Positions 7,561-15,107 of a stretch of 64,000 nucleotides of DNA are shown piece by piece. The notes under the pieces are model-generated. The model was not told where the DNA came from, did not search any database, and was given only the letters and a program-made list of their open reading frames with translations. A program made the position numbers and the translations under genes. The DNA lies in assembly GCF_001517625.2 (NCBI RefSeq), contig NZ_LN999828.1, positions 326,303 through 390,302 of the forward strand, read 5' to 3'. Numbering within the stretch: position 1 is the first letter of the stretch; each line of letters begins with the position of its first letter. Source of the stretch: Clostridium sp. AT4 (GTDB lineage Bacteria; Bacillota; Clostridia; Lachnospirales; Lachnospiraceae).

Positions 7561-9072
7561 ATGAACAATCGGATAGACGCAATCTATGCAAGACAATCGG
7601 TAGACAAAAAGGACAGCATTTCCATTGAAAGCCAGATTGAATTTTGCAAATACGAGTTGAAAGGCGGTAACTGCAAGGAATACACAGACAAAGGGTACAG
7701 CGGCAAGAACACAGACCGTCCGAAGTTTCAAGAACTGGTGCGGGACATCAAGCGGGGCTTGATTGCAAAGGTCGTGGTTTACAAGCTCGACCGTATCAGC
7801 CGTTCCATTCTGGACTTTGCCAACATGATGGAGCTGTTCCAGCAGTACAATGTGGAGTTTGTGTCCTCTACGGAAAAGTTTGATACCTCCACGCCGATGG
7901 GACGGGCCATGCTGAATATCTGTATCGTGTTCGCCCAGCTTGAACGGGAAACGATACAGAAGCGGGTAACGGACGCTTACTACTCCCGCAGTCAGCGGGG
8001 CTTTAAGATGGGCGGGAAAGCCCCTTACGGCTTCCATACGGAGCCTATCAAGATGGACGGTATCAACACAAAGAAGCTGGTGGTAAACCCGGAGGAAGCG
8101 GCCAATATCCGGCTGATGTTTGAGATGTACGCCCAGCCCACAACTTCCTACGGGGACATTACCCGGTACTTTGCCGAACAGGGGATTTTGTTCCATGGCA
8201 AAGAGCTGATACGCCCCACGCTGGCGCAGATGTTACGCAATCCTGTCTATGTGCAGGCAGACCTTGATGTGTACGAATTTTTCAAAAGTCAAGGTACAGT
8301 CATTGTCAATGACGTTGCCGATTTTACGGGCATGAACGGCTGCTATCTGTATCAAGGGCGAGATGTAAAGGCCAGCAAGAAAAACGACTTAAAAGACCAA
8401 ATGCTGGTACTGGCTCCCCATGAGGGTATCGTCCCCTCCGACACCTGGCTGACCTGCCGCAAGAAGCTGATGAACAACATGAAAATCCAGTCTGCCCGGA
8501 AAGCCACCCACACATGGCTGGCAGGAAAAATCAAGTGCGGGAATTGCGGGTATGCTCTTATGAGTATCTACAATCCCTCCGGCAAACAGTATCTCCGCTG
8601 CACGAAACGGCTGGACAATAAAAGCTGTCCTGGCTGTGGGAAAATCATCACTTCGGAACTGGAAGCGGTTGTTTATCAGCAGATGGTAAAGAAGCTGGCA
8701 AGCTACAAGACGCTGACAGGAAAAAAGAAAGCGGCAAAGGCAAACCCGAAAATCACCGCCCTGCAAGTGGAACTTGCCCATGTAGACAGCGAGATTGAAA
8801 AGCTGGTGGACAGTCTGACGGGGGCAAACAATGTCCTGTTCTCCTATGTGAATGTGAAGATAGCGGAACTGGACGGGCGCAAGCAGGAACTTCTGGCAAG
8901 GATAGCGGAGTTGACTGTGGAGGCCATCAGCCCGGAACAGGTCAGCCAGATTTCCGGCTACCTCGATACCTGGGAGAATGTATCTTTTGATGACAAGCGG
9001 CGTGTGGTGGATTTGATGATCACCACCATAGCCGCCACAAGCGACAGCTTGAACATCACATGGAAAATCTGA
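7561..9072 (+). CDS. Large serine recombinase (integrase/excisionase of the element)
   Basis: A 503-residue protein. The N-terminal resolvase domain starts YARQSVDKKDSISIESQ with the catalytic Ser at about residue 13, and contains KLDRISRS further on. A recombinase domain follows (about 170-290, with GKAPYGFH). A zinc ribbon (CGNCG...CTKR...CPGCG, about 325-360) and a coiled coil (about 400-450) complete the usual plan. Such enzymes integrate and excise the element at short cores. It lies next to the right end, as is typical, and its product is the best candidate for the junctions at 1,508/1,509 and 9,132/9,133. GGAG precedes the start. It is shorter than TnpX of Tn4451 (about 700). Confidence 0.95.
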   Translation: MNNRIDAIYARQSVDKKDSISIESQIEFCKYELKGGNCKEYTDKGYSGKNTDRPKFQELVRDIKRGLIAKVVVYKLDRISRSILDFANMMELFQQYNVEFVSSTEKFDTSTPMGRAMLNICIVFAQLERETIQKRVTDAYYSRSQRGFKMGGKAPYGFHTEPIKMDGINTKKLVVNPEEAANIRLMFEMYAQPTTSYGDITRYFAEQGILFHGKELIRPTLAQMLRNPVYVQADLDVYEFFKSQGTVIVNDVADFTGMNGCYLYQGRDVKASKKNDLKDQMLVLAPHEGIVPSDTWLTCRKKLMNNMKIQSARKATHTWLAGKIKCGNCGYALMSIYNPSGKQYLRCTKRLDNKSCPGCGKIITSELEAVVYQQMVKKLASYKTLTGKKKAAKANPKITALQVELAHVDSEIEKLVDSLTGANNVLFSYVNVKIAELDGRKQELLARIAELTVEAISPEQVSQISGYLDTWENVSFDDKRRVVDLMITTIAATSDSLNITWKI

Positions 9073-9105
9073 CTGGCGGCACCCCTCCCGTCAGATACCT
9101 ACCCT

Positions 9106-9125
9106 GTGTAGTCCCTTGTAAACTG
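9106..9125 (-). repeat. Right terminal inverted repeat of the mobilizable element
   Basis: Reverse complement CAGTTTACAAGGGACTACAC, differing from the left repeat (1,512-1,531) at one base. It lies 7 bases inside the inferred right junction at 9,132. Confidence 0.85.
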
Positions 9126-9132
9126 TACTTTA

Positions 9133-9966
9133 CGGATGCGTAAATATCTGATGGCAGATGAAACTCGAGTTCAGGTACTGAATGAGCCGGAGCGCAATCC
9201 TGAAACAGATTCCTGGATGTGGCTCTTCCGCAGTGGAGAAGATGGGCTTCCGCCGATCCTGCTCTATCATTACACAGAGACGAGGGCAAAGTTCCATGCA
9301 GCATCTTTCCTGAATGGGTTCCGTGGATATCTGGAGACCGACGGATACCAGGGTTATAACAATCTGCCGGATATCAAACGCTGCTCTTGCTGGGCACATG
9401 TGAGACGTTATTTCACAGATGCCATACCGAAAGGGAAGGAGTATGATTACAGCCTTCCGGCGGTGCAGGGAGTACAATTCTGCTCCAAGCTGTTTGATTG
9501 TGAGCGGTACTCAAAAGCAAAAAATCATACTGCGGAGCAGAGAAAACAGTTCCGTCTTGAAAAGGAGAAGCCGATACTGGAGGCATTCTGGAATTGGCTG
9601 GATCAACAGCGTCCAAACAAGGGAACCCGTTTGGCGAAAGCGGTGAACTATGCCCAAAATCGGAAAGACACCCTGATGACCTATCTGGAAGACGGTCATT
9701 GCAGTTTATCCAATAATCTTAGCGAGAATGCAATCAGACCATTCACTGTTGGGCGGAAAAACTGGCTGTTCAGTGCCAGTCCGAAGGGAGCTGCCTCTAG
9801 CGCTATTGTGTATACAATGGTTGAGATGGCAAAAGCGAATGACCTGAATACCTACAAATATCTGACATACCTCTTATCACAGCGACCAGACGCTAAAATG
9901 TCAGATGAACAGCTGGAACAGCTTGCCCCATGGAGCGAGACTGCGAAAGCGAACTGTCAAAACTAA
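9133..9966 (+). pseudogene. tnpC: IS66 transposase TnpC, C-terminal catalytic part
   Basis: This continues the frame broken at 1,508. It starts with R-M-R-K-Y-L-M-A-D-E-T, where the Asp of MADET is the first catalytic residue of the IS66 DDE domain. The second part includes GYLETDGYQGYNNL with another catalytic Asp, and the end carries the NNLSENAIRPFTVGRKNWLF block with the catalytic Glu. The C-terminal IS66 tail (LTYLLSQRP...APWSE) is intact. It has no start of its own apart from an ATG at 9,136 without a good ribosome binding site, so it is probably not translated until the inserted element excises. Confidence 0.92.
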
Positions 9967-9979
9967 ACATAGAGCAAAA

Positions 9980-10008
9980 CGCTTGCATCTATCATTTTGG
10001 TGCAAGCG
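9980..10008. repeat. Inverted repeat after tnpC, near the right end of IS66
   Basis: CGCTTGCA (9,980-9,987) and TGCAAGCG (10,001-10,008) are perfect reverse complements with 13 bases between them. It follows the tnpC stop by 14 bases. It may be a terminator or part of the right end of the insertion sequence. The left end is not in the window, so the terminal repeat cannot be confirmed. Confidence 0.5.
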
Positions 10009-10610
10009 TGATTCATGGGCAGCGTAGCAATATTTTGCGCTTACTTTTAAAGGATGATCTGTCCAATGAAACACTGGCTTATGGTTTGCATGCATGGAAA
10101 CAGGACGGATGCATACACGAAGGGATCGAAGGTTTTTTAAAAGAAAAAGAGCCTGTTCGCCTGACCCTGCGTACCCTTGGAGAACTCAGCAACGTTACTG
10201 CACAGCAGTGGGAGATATATGTGGTAGAAAATCCGTCCGTATTTTCCGTTTTGACAAGCCGGAATCCAGCCTGTGCGGCGGTCTGCATCAATGGACAGCC
10301 AAGACTGGCATCCTTCCTGCTGCTGGATTTTCTGAAGGAAACGCATCAATTCTTGTATGCAGGGGATTTTGATCCGGAGGGACTTCTGATTGCTCAGAGA
10401 TTAAAAGAACGGTATGAAGATTCTCTGCATTTATGGAAATATGAGGCAGAGTGGTATAAAAGATATCTGTCCGGTGTAAGGTTAAGCGGCAGCCGGATCA
10501 AAAAGCTGGATCATGTATACAGACCCGAACTGCTGGAAATAAAAAAATGGATGCAGAAAGAGCAGAAAGCCGCTTATCAGGAGGCTATGATCGAGATTTA
10601 TCTGGATTAG
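10008..10610 (+). pseudogene. Truncated DUF2399 protein, probable JetD-type nuclease subunit of a type II Wadjet system
   Basis: About 200 C-terminal residues of a longer protein are present, cut at the 5' side by the IS66 right end. The segment YVVENPSVFSVL followed by INGQPRLASFLLLDFL and FLYAGDFDPEGLLIAQRL is the Toprim-like core of DUF2399, with acidic DFDPEG residues. In type II Wadjet loci this domain forms the C-terminal half of JetD, the subunit that cleaves plasmid DNA sensed by the JetABC SMC complex. The N-terminal half and jetA, jetB and jetC would lie left of the window, if they exist. A terminator follows the stop. The exact 5' boundary is uncertain. Confidence 0.75.
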
Positions 10611-10621
10611 GAATAAACGGT

Positions 10622-10655
10622 AAGGCCGAAAATGCGGACATACATTTTCGGCCTT
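10622..10655. terminator. Bidirectional terminator between the DUF2399 remnant and mgtE
   Basis: AAGGCCGAAAATG (10,622-10,634) pairs perfectly with CATTTTCGGCCTT (10,643-10,655), with T-rich sequence on both sides. It separates two convergent genes. Confidence 0.85.
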
Positions 10656-10664
10656 ATGTTTTTC

Positions 10665-12053
10665 CTATGGAAGCTGCATAATATTGATTAAAATAATCCA
10701 GGACAATCCATAGTAGGAAATGACGGCCACCAGATCGTTTACCGTTGTGATAAGTGGGCCGGATGCTACTGCCGGATCCACTCCTATTTTCTGGAAGAAA
10801 ATAGGAATGATTGTACCGGATAAAGAAGAGATAAGCATGGCAAGTACCATAGCTGTGCCAAGGCATCCGGAAACCGCAAAGGCAAAGGGGACGGTATTTC
10901 CCTTTAGAACCAGATAACCTCCGATTATGAGAAATGACAGGGCACCAAGGATTAAACCGTTGGTCAATCCTACCCGTGATTCCTTTATGATCAGCGCCAG
11001 TTTCTGCTTTCCTGAAAGCTGCTTATCCATAAGTACACGGATCGCAACAGCAAGAGACTGGGTTCCTACATTACCTGCCATGTCCAGAATCAAGGACTGA
11101 AAACACATAATAACAGGAAGCTGTGCGACGATGGATTCAAAGAGGCCTACGGTTGCCGATACGCCAAGGCCCATTCCAAGCAGGATAAAAAGCCAGGGAA
11201 GGCGTTTTTTTACGCTGAGAAAAATGGGTTCCTCCAGATCCTCTTCAGCAGAAAGACCGGCAAACTTTGCGTAATCCTCATTTAATTCGTCTCCAACGAC
11301 TTCTACCAGATCGCTGGCAGTGATAACACCGATCAGTTTGTTGTCATTATCCAGTACCGGGATAGAATCTTCAGAGTAATCTCTAAGCTGAGGGATACAG
11401 TCTTCGATGGATGCACGCGCATAAATGTATGGATAGGAACAGGTCATGATACCTTTCAGATCCGTTCCTTCTCTGGCTATGATCAGATCCTTTAAATCAA
11501 TAGCTCCATAAAATATATTATATTGATCGACAACATAGATGGTGCTGATATTGTCATTTTCCGCTGCCTGACGAACCAGCTCAGACATGGCTTCTTTGAC
11601 AGAGGCGTGATCGGAAACAACGATGTAATTAGTAGACATAACGCTTCCGATTTCATCCTCATCAAAGGAACTCAGTAATTTTACGTCGGAGCGTACCTCA
11701 GGATCCAGTAAGTCGATGAGCGTTTCCCGTTCCCCTTTTTCCAGGTGCCGGAGTACATCCACTACATCAGAGGTTTCCATACGGGAAAATACATCGACTT
11801 TTTTTCGGATGCTTAATTCCTGGACGTATTCTGCAATATGGTCGGAATATTCTAATATATCCGCCAGTGCTTCTGAATCCAGGATCTGATATAATTTTGT
11901 GCGTTCTGTTTTATTTAAAAGATCCAGAGCCAATGCGATATCATTTTCATGGTAGGAAGATAATTGTTCCTGCATTCTCTTTGGAGTCAGATTGCTGCGG
12001 ATCAGCTCTGCGATTTCCAGGCTGTATCCTGCTGCTGTTGTGTTTGCTGCCAT
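10665..12053 (-). CDS. mgtE: Magnesium transporter MgtE
   Basis: A 462-residue protein with the MgtE plan: an N-terminal helical domain (about 20-130) with HLEKGERETLIDLLDPEV, two CBS domains (about 140-260; SVMSTNYIVV and IPVLDNDNKLIGVITASDL), a plug helix, then five membrane segments from about 290. The segment DMAGNVGTQSLAVAIRVL in the membrane part is the family signature. It imports Mg2+ down its gradient, closing when cytoplasmic Mg2+ binds the CBS and N domains. ATG at 12,053 was chosen because AAGGAGG lies 8 bases upstream; longer frames run through the leader. The leader shows structure but no clear M-box. Confidence 0.95.
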   Translation of the reverse strand: MAANTTAAGYSLEIAELIRSNLTPKRMQEQLSSYHENDIALALDLLNKTERTKLYQILDSEALADILEYSDHIAEYVQELSIRKKVDVFSRMETSDVVDVLRHLEKGERETLIDLLDPEVRSDVKLLSSFDEDEIGSVMSTNYIVVSDHASVKEAMSELVRQAAENDNISTIYVVDQYNIFYGAIDLKDLIIAREGTDLKGIMTCSYPYIYARASIEDCIPQLRDYSEDSIPVLDNDNKLIGVITASDLVEVVGDELNEDYAKFAGLSAEEDLEEPIFLSVKKRLPWLFILLGMGLGVSATVGLFESIVAQLPVIMCFQSLILDMAGNVGTQSLAVAIRVLMDKQLSGKQKLALIIKESRVGLTNGLILGALSFLIIGGYLVLKGNTVPFAFAVSGCLGTAMVLAMLISSLSGTIIPIFFQKIGVDPAVASGPLITTVNDLVAVISYYGLSWIILINIMQLP

Positions 12054-12189
12054 TTCATTGTCCTCCTTTACAAGCTGATTTGGGCAAAGGCGGGTACAGA
12101 AATTCTGTTCGCAGCAAAAAGGGCATAAAAAAACCACTGCCGGCTGCAAACAAAACAGACTGCAATCGCTTTTGCTTATGTAGTGCTGT

Positions 12190-12320
12190 GTTGGAACAGA
12201 CAATGGTATTCACTCATATATACAGACGAAATCAGGCCATGGACAGTCGGAAGCTGTCTGTGTATGTAAATGGTTGGAATACCTTATCCGTACTTCGACT
12301 ATCACTACCGTCCATGATCT
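12190..12320 (-). ncRNA. Structured 5' leader of mgtE, candidate regulatory RNA
   Basis: In the 290-base region upstream of mgtE, three long-range complementarities are seen: ACAGACA (12,196-12,202) with TGTCTGT (12,255-12,261), GGTATTC (12,205-12,211) with GAATACC (12,277-12,283), and CATGGAC (12,238-12,244) with GTCCATG (12,310-12,316). They interleave, so they must be alternatives or pseudoknots. A minus-strand TATAAT lies at 12,342-12,347. The known M-box consensus was not recognised. Confidence 0.4.
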
Positions 12321-12374
12321 CACCTCACTTTTAATTGTTTTATTATATGACTAAAATGACCTGTACATTATAAC

Positions 12375-13226
12375 CTATTTTTCCGGGAAGCACAACCTTT
12401 TTTCTGTTAAATCAGAAACGCTGCATGGAATCGTGATCATGGTGATGTAATCTGCCTGATTTTTAAGTGCCATTTCATTTAGCCCCTCTTCATAGGCATA
12501 GCCGGTAAGAAGCAGATGATGCTCTTTGGCATAGGAAAGGATTGACCGGTATACCTGAGGAAGCTTATCCCATGTCCCAATACAGAAGGAGCGCAGATAG
12601 GTTCCCGCCGGCAGTATTTCGTCGTATGCCTCGGAGGTATGAGGGCAGTAAGCAAAAAAGGAACTGTAGCTGTTAAAATGCTTTCTTCGGATAGAATCCA
12701 TAGAAATACGGCTTCCGAAGCTGTCATAAAGATGAAATGTCTCTTTCAGCCTGAGAGAAAAATCAGCAGCAACTGAAAAATCCGCCTCATCATATTTTCC
12801 CGTAATGGCAGAAGAAATAAGAATTTTTTGCTGAGGAAGCGAGCACAGCTGAATGGAGCCGTGTTTTGCGTTCATAGCAATTTTAAGACGTTCCGCTTTT
12901 TGTTCTAAAAATGACTGTTCAGATAAAAGCTGCTGAATGGATTCTTCAATCCATAATTTCCTTTTCTCCATTATCCGGGAAAAGGAATCGTCCGATGGAC
13001 TGGAAGCATATTCCCGGATTTCTTCAATGGACAGGCCGATTTTTCGCAGTGTCAGGATCATTTCCAGCTGTGCGAACTGAAAGCAGGTGTAATAGTGATA
13101 GCCATTTTCTTCAATGACCTCAGGACAGAATAAGCCGATATCGTTGTAGTAATGAAGAGTTCGTTTGTTGACTCCGGCACGTTTGGCAAATTCTCCGGAG
13201 GAGTATAGATAGTGTTTTTGCTCCAT
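12375..13226 (-). CDS. MerR-family transcriptional regulator with effector-binding domain
   Basis: A 283-residue protein. The N-terminal MerR helix-turn-helix is clear (LYSSGEFAKRAGVNKRTLHY, then a YYNDIGL wing), followed by a dimerization coiled coil (about 75-125) and a C-terminal GyrI/BmrR-like ligand domain (about 130-280). Such regulators twist promoters with 19 bp spacers to activate them when a ligand is bound. Its divergent neighbour is preceded by exactly such a promoter (13,236-13,266), so it probably controls itself and the GNAT gene. ATG at 13,226 was chosen because AAGGAG is immediately upstream. The ligand is unknown. Confidence 0.88.
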   Translation of the reverse strand: MEQKHYLYSSGEFAKRAGVNKRTLHYYNDIGLFCPEVIEENGYHYYTCFQFAQLEMILTLRKIGLSIEEIREYASSPSDDSFSRIMEKRKLWIEESIQQLLSEQSFLEQKAERLKIAMNAKHGSIQLCSLPQQKILISSAITGKYDEADFSVAADFSLRLKETFHLYDSFGSRISMDSIRRKHFNSYSSFFAYCPHTSEAYDEILPAGTYLRSFCIGTWDKLPQVYRSILSYAKEHHLLLTGYAYEEGLNEMALKNQADYITMITIPCSVSDLTEKRLCFPEK

Positions 13227-13235
13227 AAAAACTCC

Positions 13236-13266
13236 TTGACTGTACACTTACTGTACATTATATGAT
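13236..13266 (+). promoter_or_regulatory. MerR-type promoter with 19 bp spacer
   Basis: TTGACT (13,236-13,241) and TATGAT (13,261-13,266) are separated by 19 bases, and the spacer contains two TGTACA half sites. Overlong spacers with a central palindrome are the hallmark of MerR-activated promoters. A conventional 17 bp reading (TTGACT to TATATG) is also possible. It lies between the divergent MerR and GNAT genes. Confidence 0.7.
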
Positions 13267-13307
13267 AGGGCATATAAGAATAATGTCAATAGGAAGAAGG
13301 AGATTGT

Positions 13308-13847
13308 ATGGAATTTACATCAGTTAAAAAGCAGCAGTGGTCGGAAATAAAAGAAATTTATATGGAAGCATTTCCAAAATGCGAAAGAAAGCCCTTTTTT
13401 TTACTGCGCCAGTCAATTAAGAGAAAAAAAGCCGTGCTGGCGGTGGCAGCAGAGGGAAATCAGCTTCTGGGATTTACAGTTTTTGTTGTATATAAAGATA
13501 TGGTTATGATAGATTATCTGGCAGTGTCATCGAAAATACGGAGCAGAGGAACGGGAAGCCGGATTCTGGAACATATATGCGGGCAGTTTCCGGATAAAAA
13601 AATCGTGCTGTTAATTGAACGTGTGGACGATATGGCAGAGAATTGTCAGCAGCGGACTGCCCGCCGGAGGTTTTATCTGAAAAATGGTTTCACTTCTTCC
13701 GGCATTTTTATAACGGGTGCAGGCGGAGACATGGAAGTTTTAAATTACGGAGGAACTGTTTCGCAGGAGGAATATATGGATTTACAAAGATATGCGCTTG
13801 GGAAGCTGTTTTTCCGTTTGTCGCGGATTCAGCTGGCAGAGGTGTGA
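13308..13847 (+). CDS. GNAT-family N-acetyltransferase
   Basis: A 179-residue protein with a GNAT fold. The central strand and acetyl-CoA loop read IDYLAVSSKIRSRGTGSRIL (about residues 68-87), matching the R-x-x-G-x-G/A motif, and FYLKNGF further on is the usual end of motif B. It would transfer an acetyl group to an unknown amine. It stands downstream of a MerR-type promoter and divergent to a MerR regulator, which suggests induction by a small molecule and perhaps detoxification. GAAGGAG lies just upstream of the start. Confidence 0.85.
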   Translation: MEFTSVKKQQWSEIKEIYMEAFPKCERKPFFLLRQSIKRKKAVLAVAAEGNQLLGFTVFVVYKDMVMIDYLAVSSKIRSRGTGSRILEHICGQFPDKKIVLLIERVDDMAENCQQRTARRRFYLKNGFTSSGIFITGAGGDMEVLNYGGTVSQEEYMDLQRYALGKLFFRLSRIQLAEV

Positions 13848-13916
13848 GTATTTATTTATGATGCAGGAAGGGTGCTTTTAACAAATAAAATATATCAAAA
13901 ATCTGCAATTCAGTGT

Positions 13917-14058
13917 TATAATAGGGGTACTGAACTCATTTGACAGGCCGTACGGTAAAATAAGCGGCAAAGGGCTGCAGACCGGTGATGTCATGTCGGC
14001 CTGATTCCCCGGCAGGGGGATGACGTTGGACCATTATAAGAACAGAAAGGCCATATAA
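13917..14058 (+). ncRNA. Structured intergenic RNA element of unknown class
   Basis: After a TATAAT at 13,917-13,922 comes a GC-rich, clearly structured segment: CCGTACGG (13,948-13,955), an extended hairpin with GTCAT (13,990-13,994) pairing ATGAC (14,020-14,024) around TCCCC-GGCAG-GGGGA-like arms, and GGCC at 13,946-13,949 able to pair with GGCC at 14,049-14,052 to close the whole. The following gene lacks a good ribosome binding site of its own. I do not recognise a known riboswitch class. It could be a small RNA or a 5' leader. Confidence 0.45.
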
Positions 14059-14067
14059 AACTCGAAA

Positions 14068-15102
14068 ATGGAACCATATTACTACACAAAACTACCCAAA
14101 CACCATCAGTCCGTCTACCATGCCATTTTCCAGGGGCTTATGAATCTGGAGGATTCCTTTTTAGTCCCCAGAATTGACGGCAGGGAGCTGACAGACCTGT
14201 TTTTCCGTCTGCGTCTGGATCATCCGGAGATATTCTGGGCCAGTGGATTTCATTATAAATATTATCAGGATTCGCCCAATCTGATTTTTGAACCGGAGTA
14301 TCTGTTTGAAAAGGGAAAGATAAAGGAGCATAAAAAGGCACTGGCGTCCCGGGTGGAGAAGCTGATCCGGCCGGCGGCAAAGCTTTCCGAGTGGGAAAAG
14401 GAGAAGTATATTCACGATTTTATCTGTGAAAATGTCCGCTACGATAAGCTGAAAAAGGCCTATTCCCATGAGATCATCGGTCCTTTGGGCCAGGGTGTGG
14501 GAGTATGTGAGGGGATTGCAAAGGCAGTGAAGGTGCTCTGCGATGGCCTTGGGATCTGGTGCATGATTGCAATCTGCGGAAATAATCCGGAAAAAGGCAT
14601 CAAGTACCGTCATACCTGGAATATTGTGCAGATCGGAGGCGTGTATTATCATCTGGACACTACCTTTGACAATACGCTGGGAAAGCATAACTGCGCAGAA
14701 GGCGGGATCCGGTATGACTATTTTAATCTGGATGACAAGGCAGTATTTCGAGATCATGAGCCGTTAATCGCTCCGGCGCCGTCCTGTACAGACGGGGATC
14801 ATTTTTATTATAAAGAAAAGAAGCTGTCATTTACAAAGGCAGAGGATGTCTATAAGAGAGCCTGTCAGGCAGCGAAAAAGGGAAAGCCCCTTACTTTTCA
14901 TTGGAGAGGCGGTTATCTTACCAGGGCTGTGCTGGAGGAACTTTTAGATTTAATGAAAAAAGCAGGAGAAGAACGGGAAAGGACAGCGCGGATTGCGCTT
15001 AACTGGCCTCAGGCGGTGATTCGCCTGACCTATGCGGACGGCAGGGCGGAGAGCAGTGTTTCCGTAGACGAGGCTAATGAGGGAGAGCAGGAAGGTACAT
15101 AA
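14068..15102 (+). CDS. Transglutaminase-like domain protein
   Basis: A 344-residue soluble protein. The central part has a transglutaminase/protease-like triad: Cys in GVGVCEGIAKAVKVLC (about residue 149), His in YRHTWNIVQIGG (about 190), and Asp in YYHLDTTFDN (about 205). No signal peptide is seen, so it should be cytoplasmic. The C-terminal 80 residues are charged. Its substrate is unknown; related domains act as peptidases or cross-link proteins. The ATG at 14,068 has no clear ribosome binding site, and a structured RNA lies right upstream. It is followed after six bases by recQ, so the two are likely co-transcribed. Confidence 0.8.
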   Translation: MEPYYYTKLPKHHQSVYHAIFQGLMNLEDSFLVPRIDGRELTDLFFRLRLDHPEIFWASGFHYKYYQDSPNLIFEPEYLFEKGKIKEHKKALASRVEKLIRPAAKLSEWEKEKYIHDFICENVRYDKLKKAYSHEIIGPLGQGVGVCEGIAKAVKVLCDGLGIWCMIAICGNNPEKGIKYRHTWNIVQIGGVYYHLDTTFDNTLGKHNCAEGGIRYDYFNLDDKAVFRDHEPLIAPAPSCTDGDHFYYKEKKLSFTKAEDVYKRACQAAKKGKPLTFHWRGGYLTRAVLEELLDLMKKAGEERERTARIALNWPQAVIRLTYADGRAESSVSVDEANEGEQEGT

Positions 15103-15107
15103 CATAA

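Larger units (their letters stand above)
1509..9132. mobile_element. Mobilizable element with large serine recombinase, MobV relaxase and Mef-like efflux gene
   Basis: About 7.6 kb inserted in IS66 tnpC. The ends carry 20 bp inverted repeats with one mismatch (1,512-1,531 and 9,106-9,125). TTA is present at both junctions (1,506-1,508 and 9,130-9,132), as expected when a serine recombinase crosses over at a short shared core. Contents from left to right are an oriT, a stem-loop rich non-coding region, an attenuated MFS efflux gene, an Xre regulator, a small unknown gene, a Cys-rich VLP protein, a RepA-like protein, a MobV relaxase, a small conserved gene and the recombinase. There are no conjugation (type IV secretion) genes, so transfer would need a helper. 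The layout resembles Tn4451-type mobilizable transposons of Clostridia. Confidence 0.88.
1..10008 (+). mobile_element. IS66-family insertion sequence, left end outside window, interrupted by an IME
   Basis: The three IS66 genes tnpA, tnpB and tnpC lie in order on the plus strand. The left end is outside the window, and tnpC is split by a 7.6 kb element between about 1,509 and 9,132. The right boundary is not exactly defined. A hairpin at 9,980-10,008 follows the tnpC stop, and foreign coding sequence (a DUF2399 gene fragment) begins directly after it, so the end is placed there. With tnpC broken, this copy should be unable to transpose on its own. Confidence 0.8.

Noticed and set aside
10008-10610. 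Intact DUF2399 gene starting at 9,930
   Set aside because: The first 26 codons lie within the IS66 end and its hairpin; the usual N-terminal half of the protein is missing, so it is a remnant.
12060-12320. M-box magnesium riboswitch before mgtE
   Set aside because: The conserved M-box boxes could not be found, although the leader is structured; recorded only as a candidate regulatory RNA.
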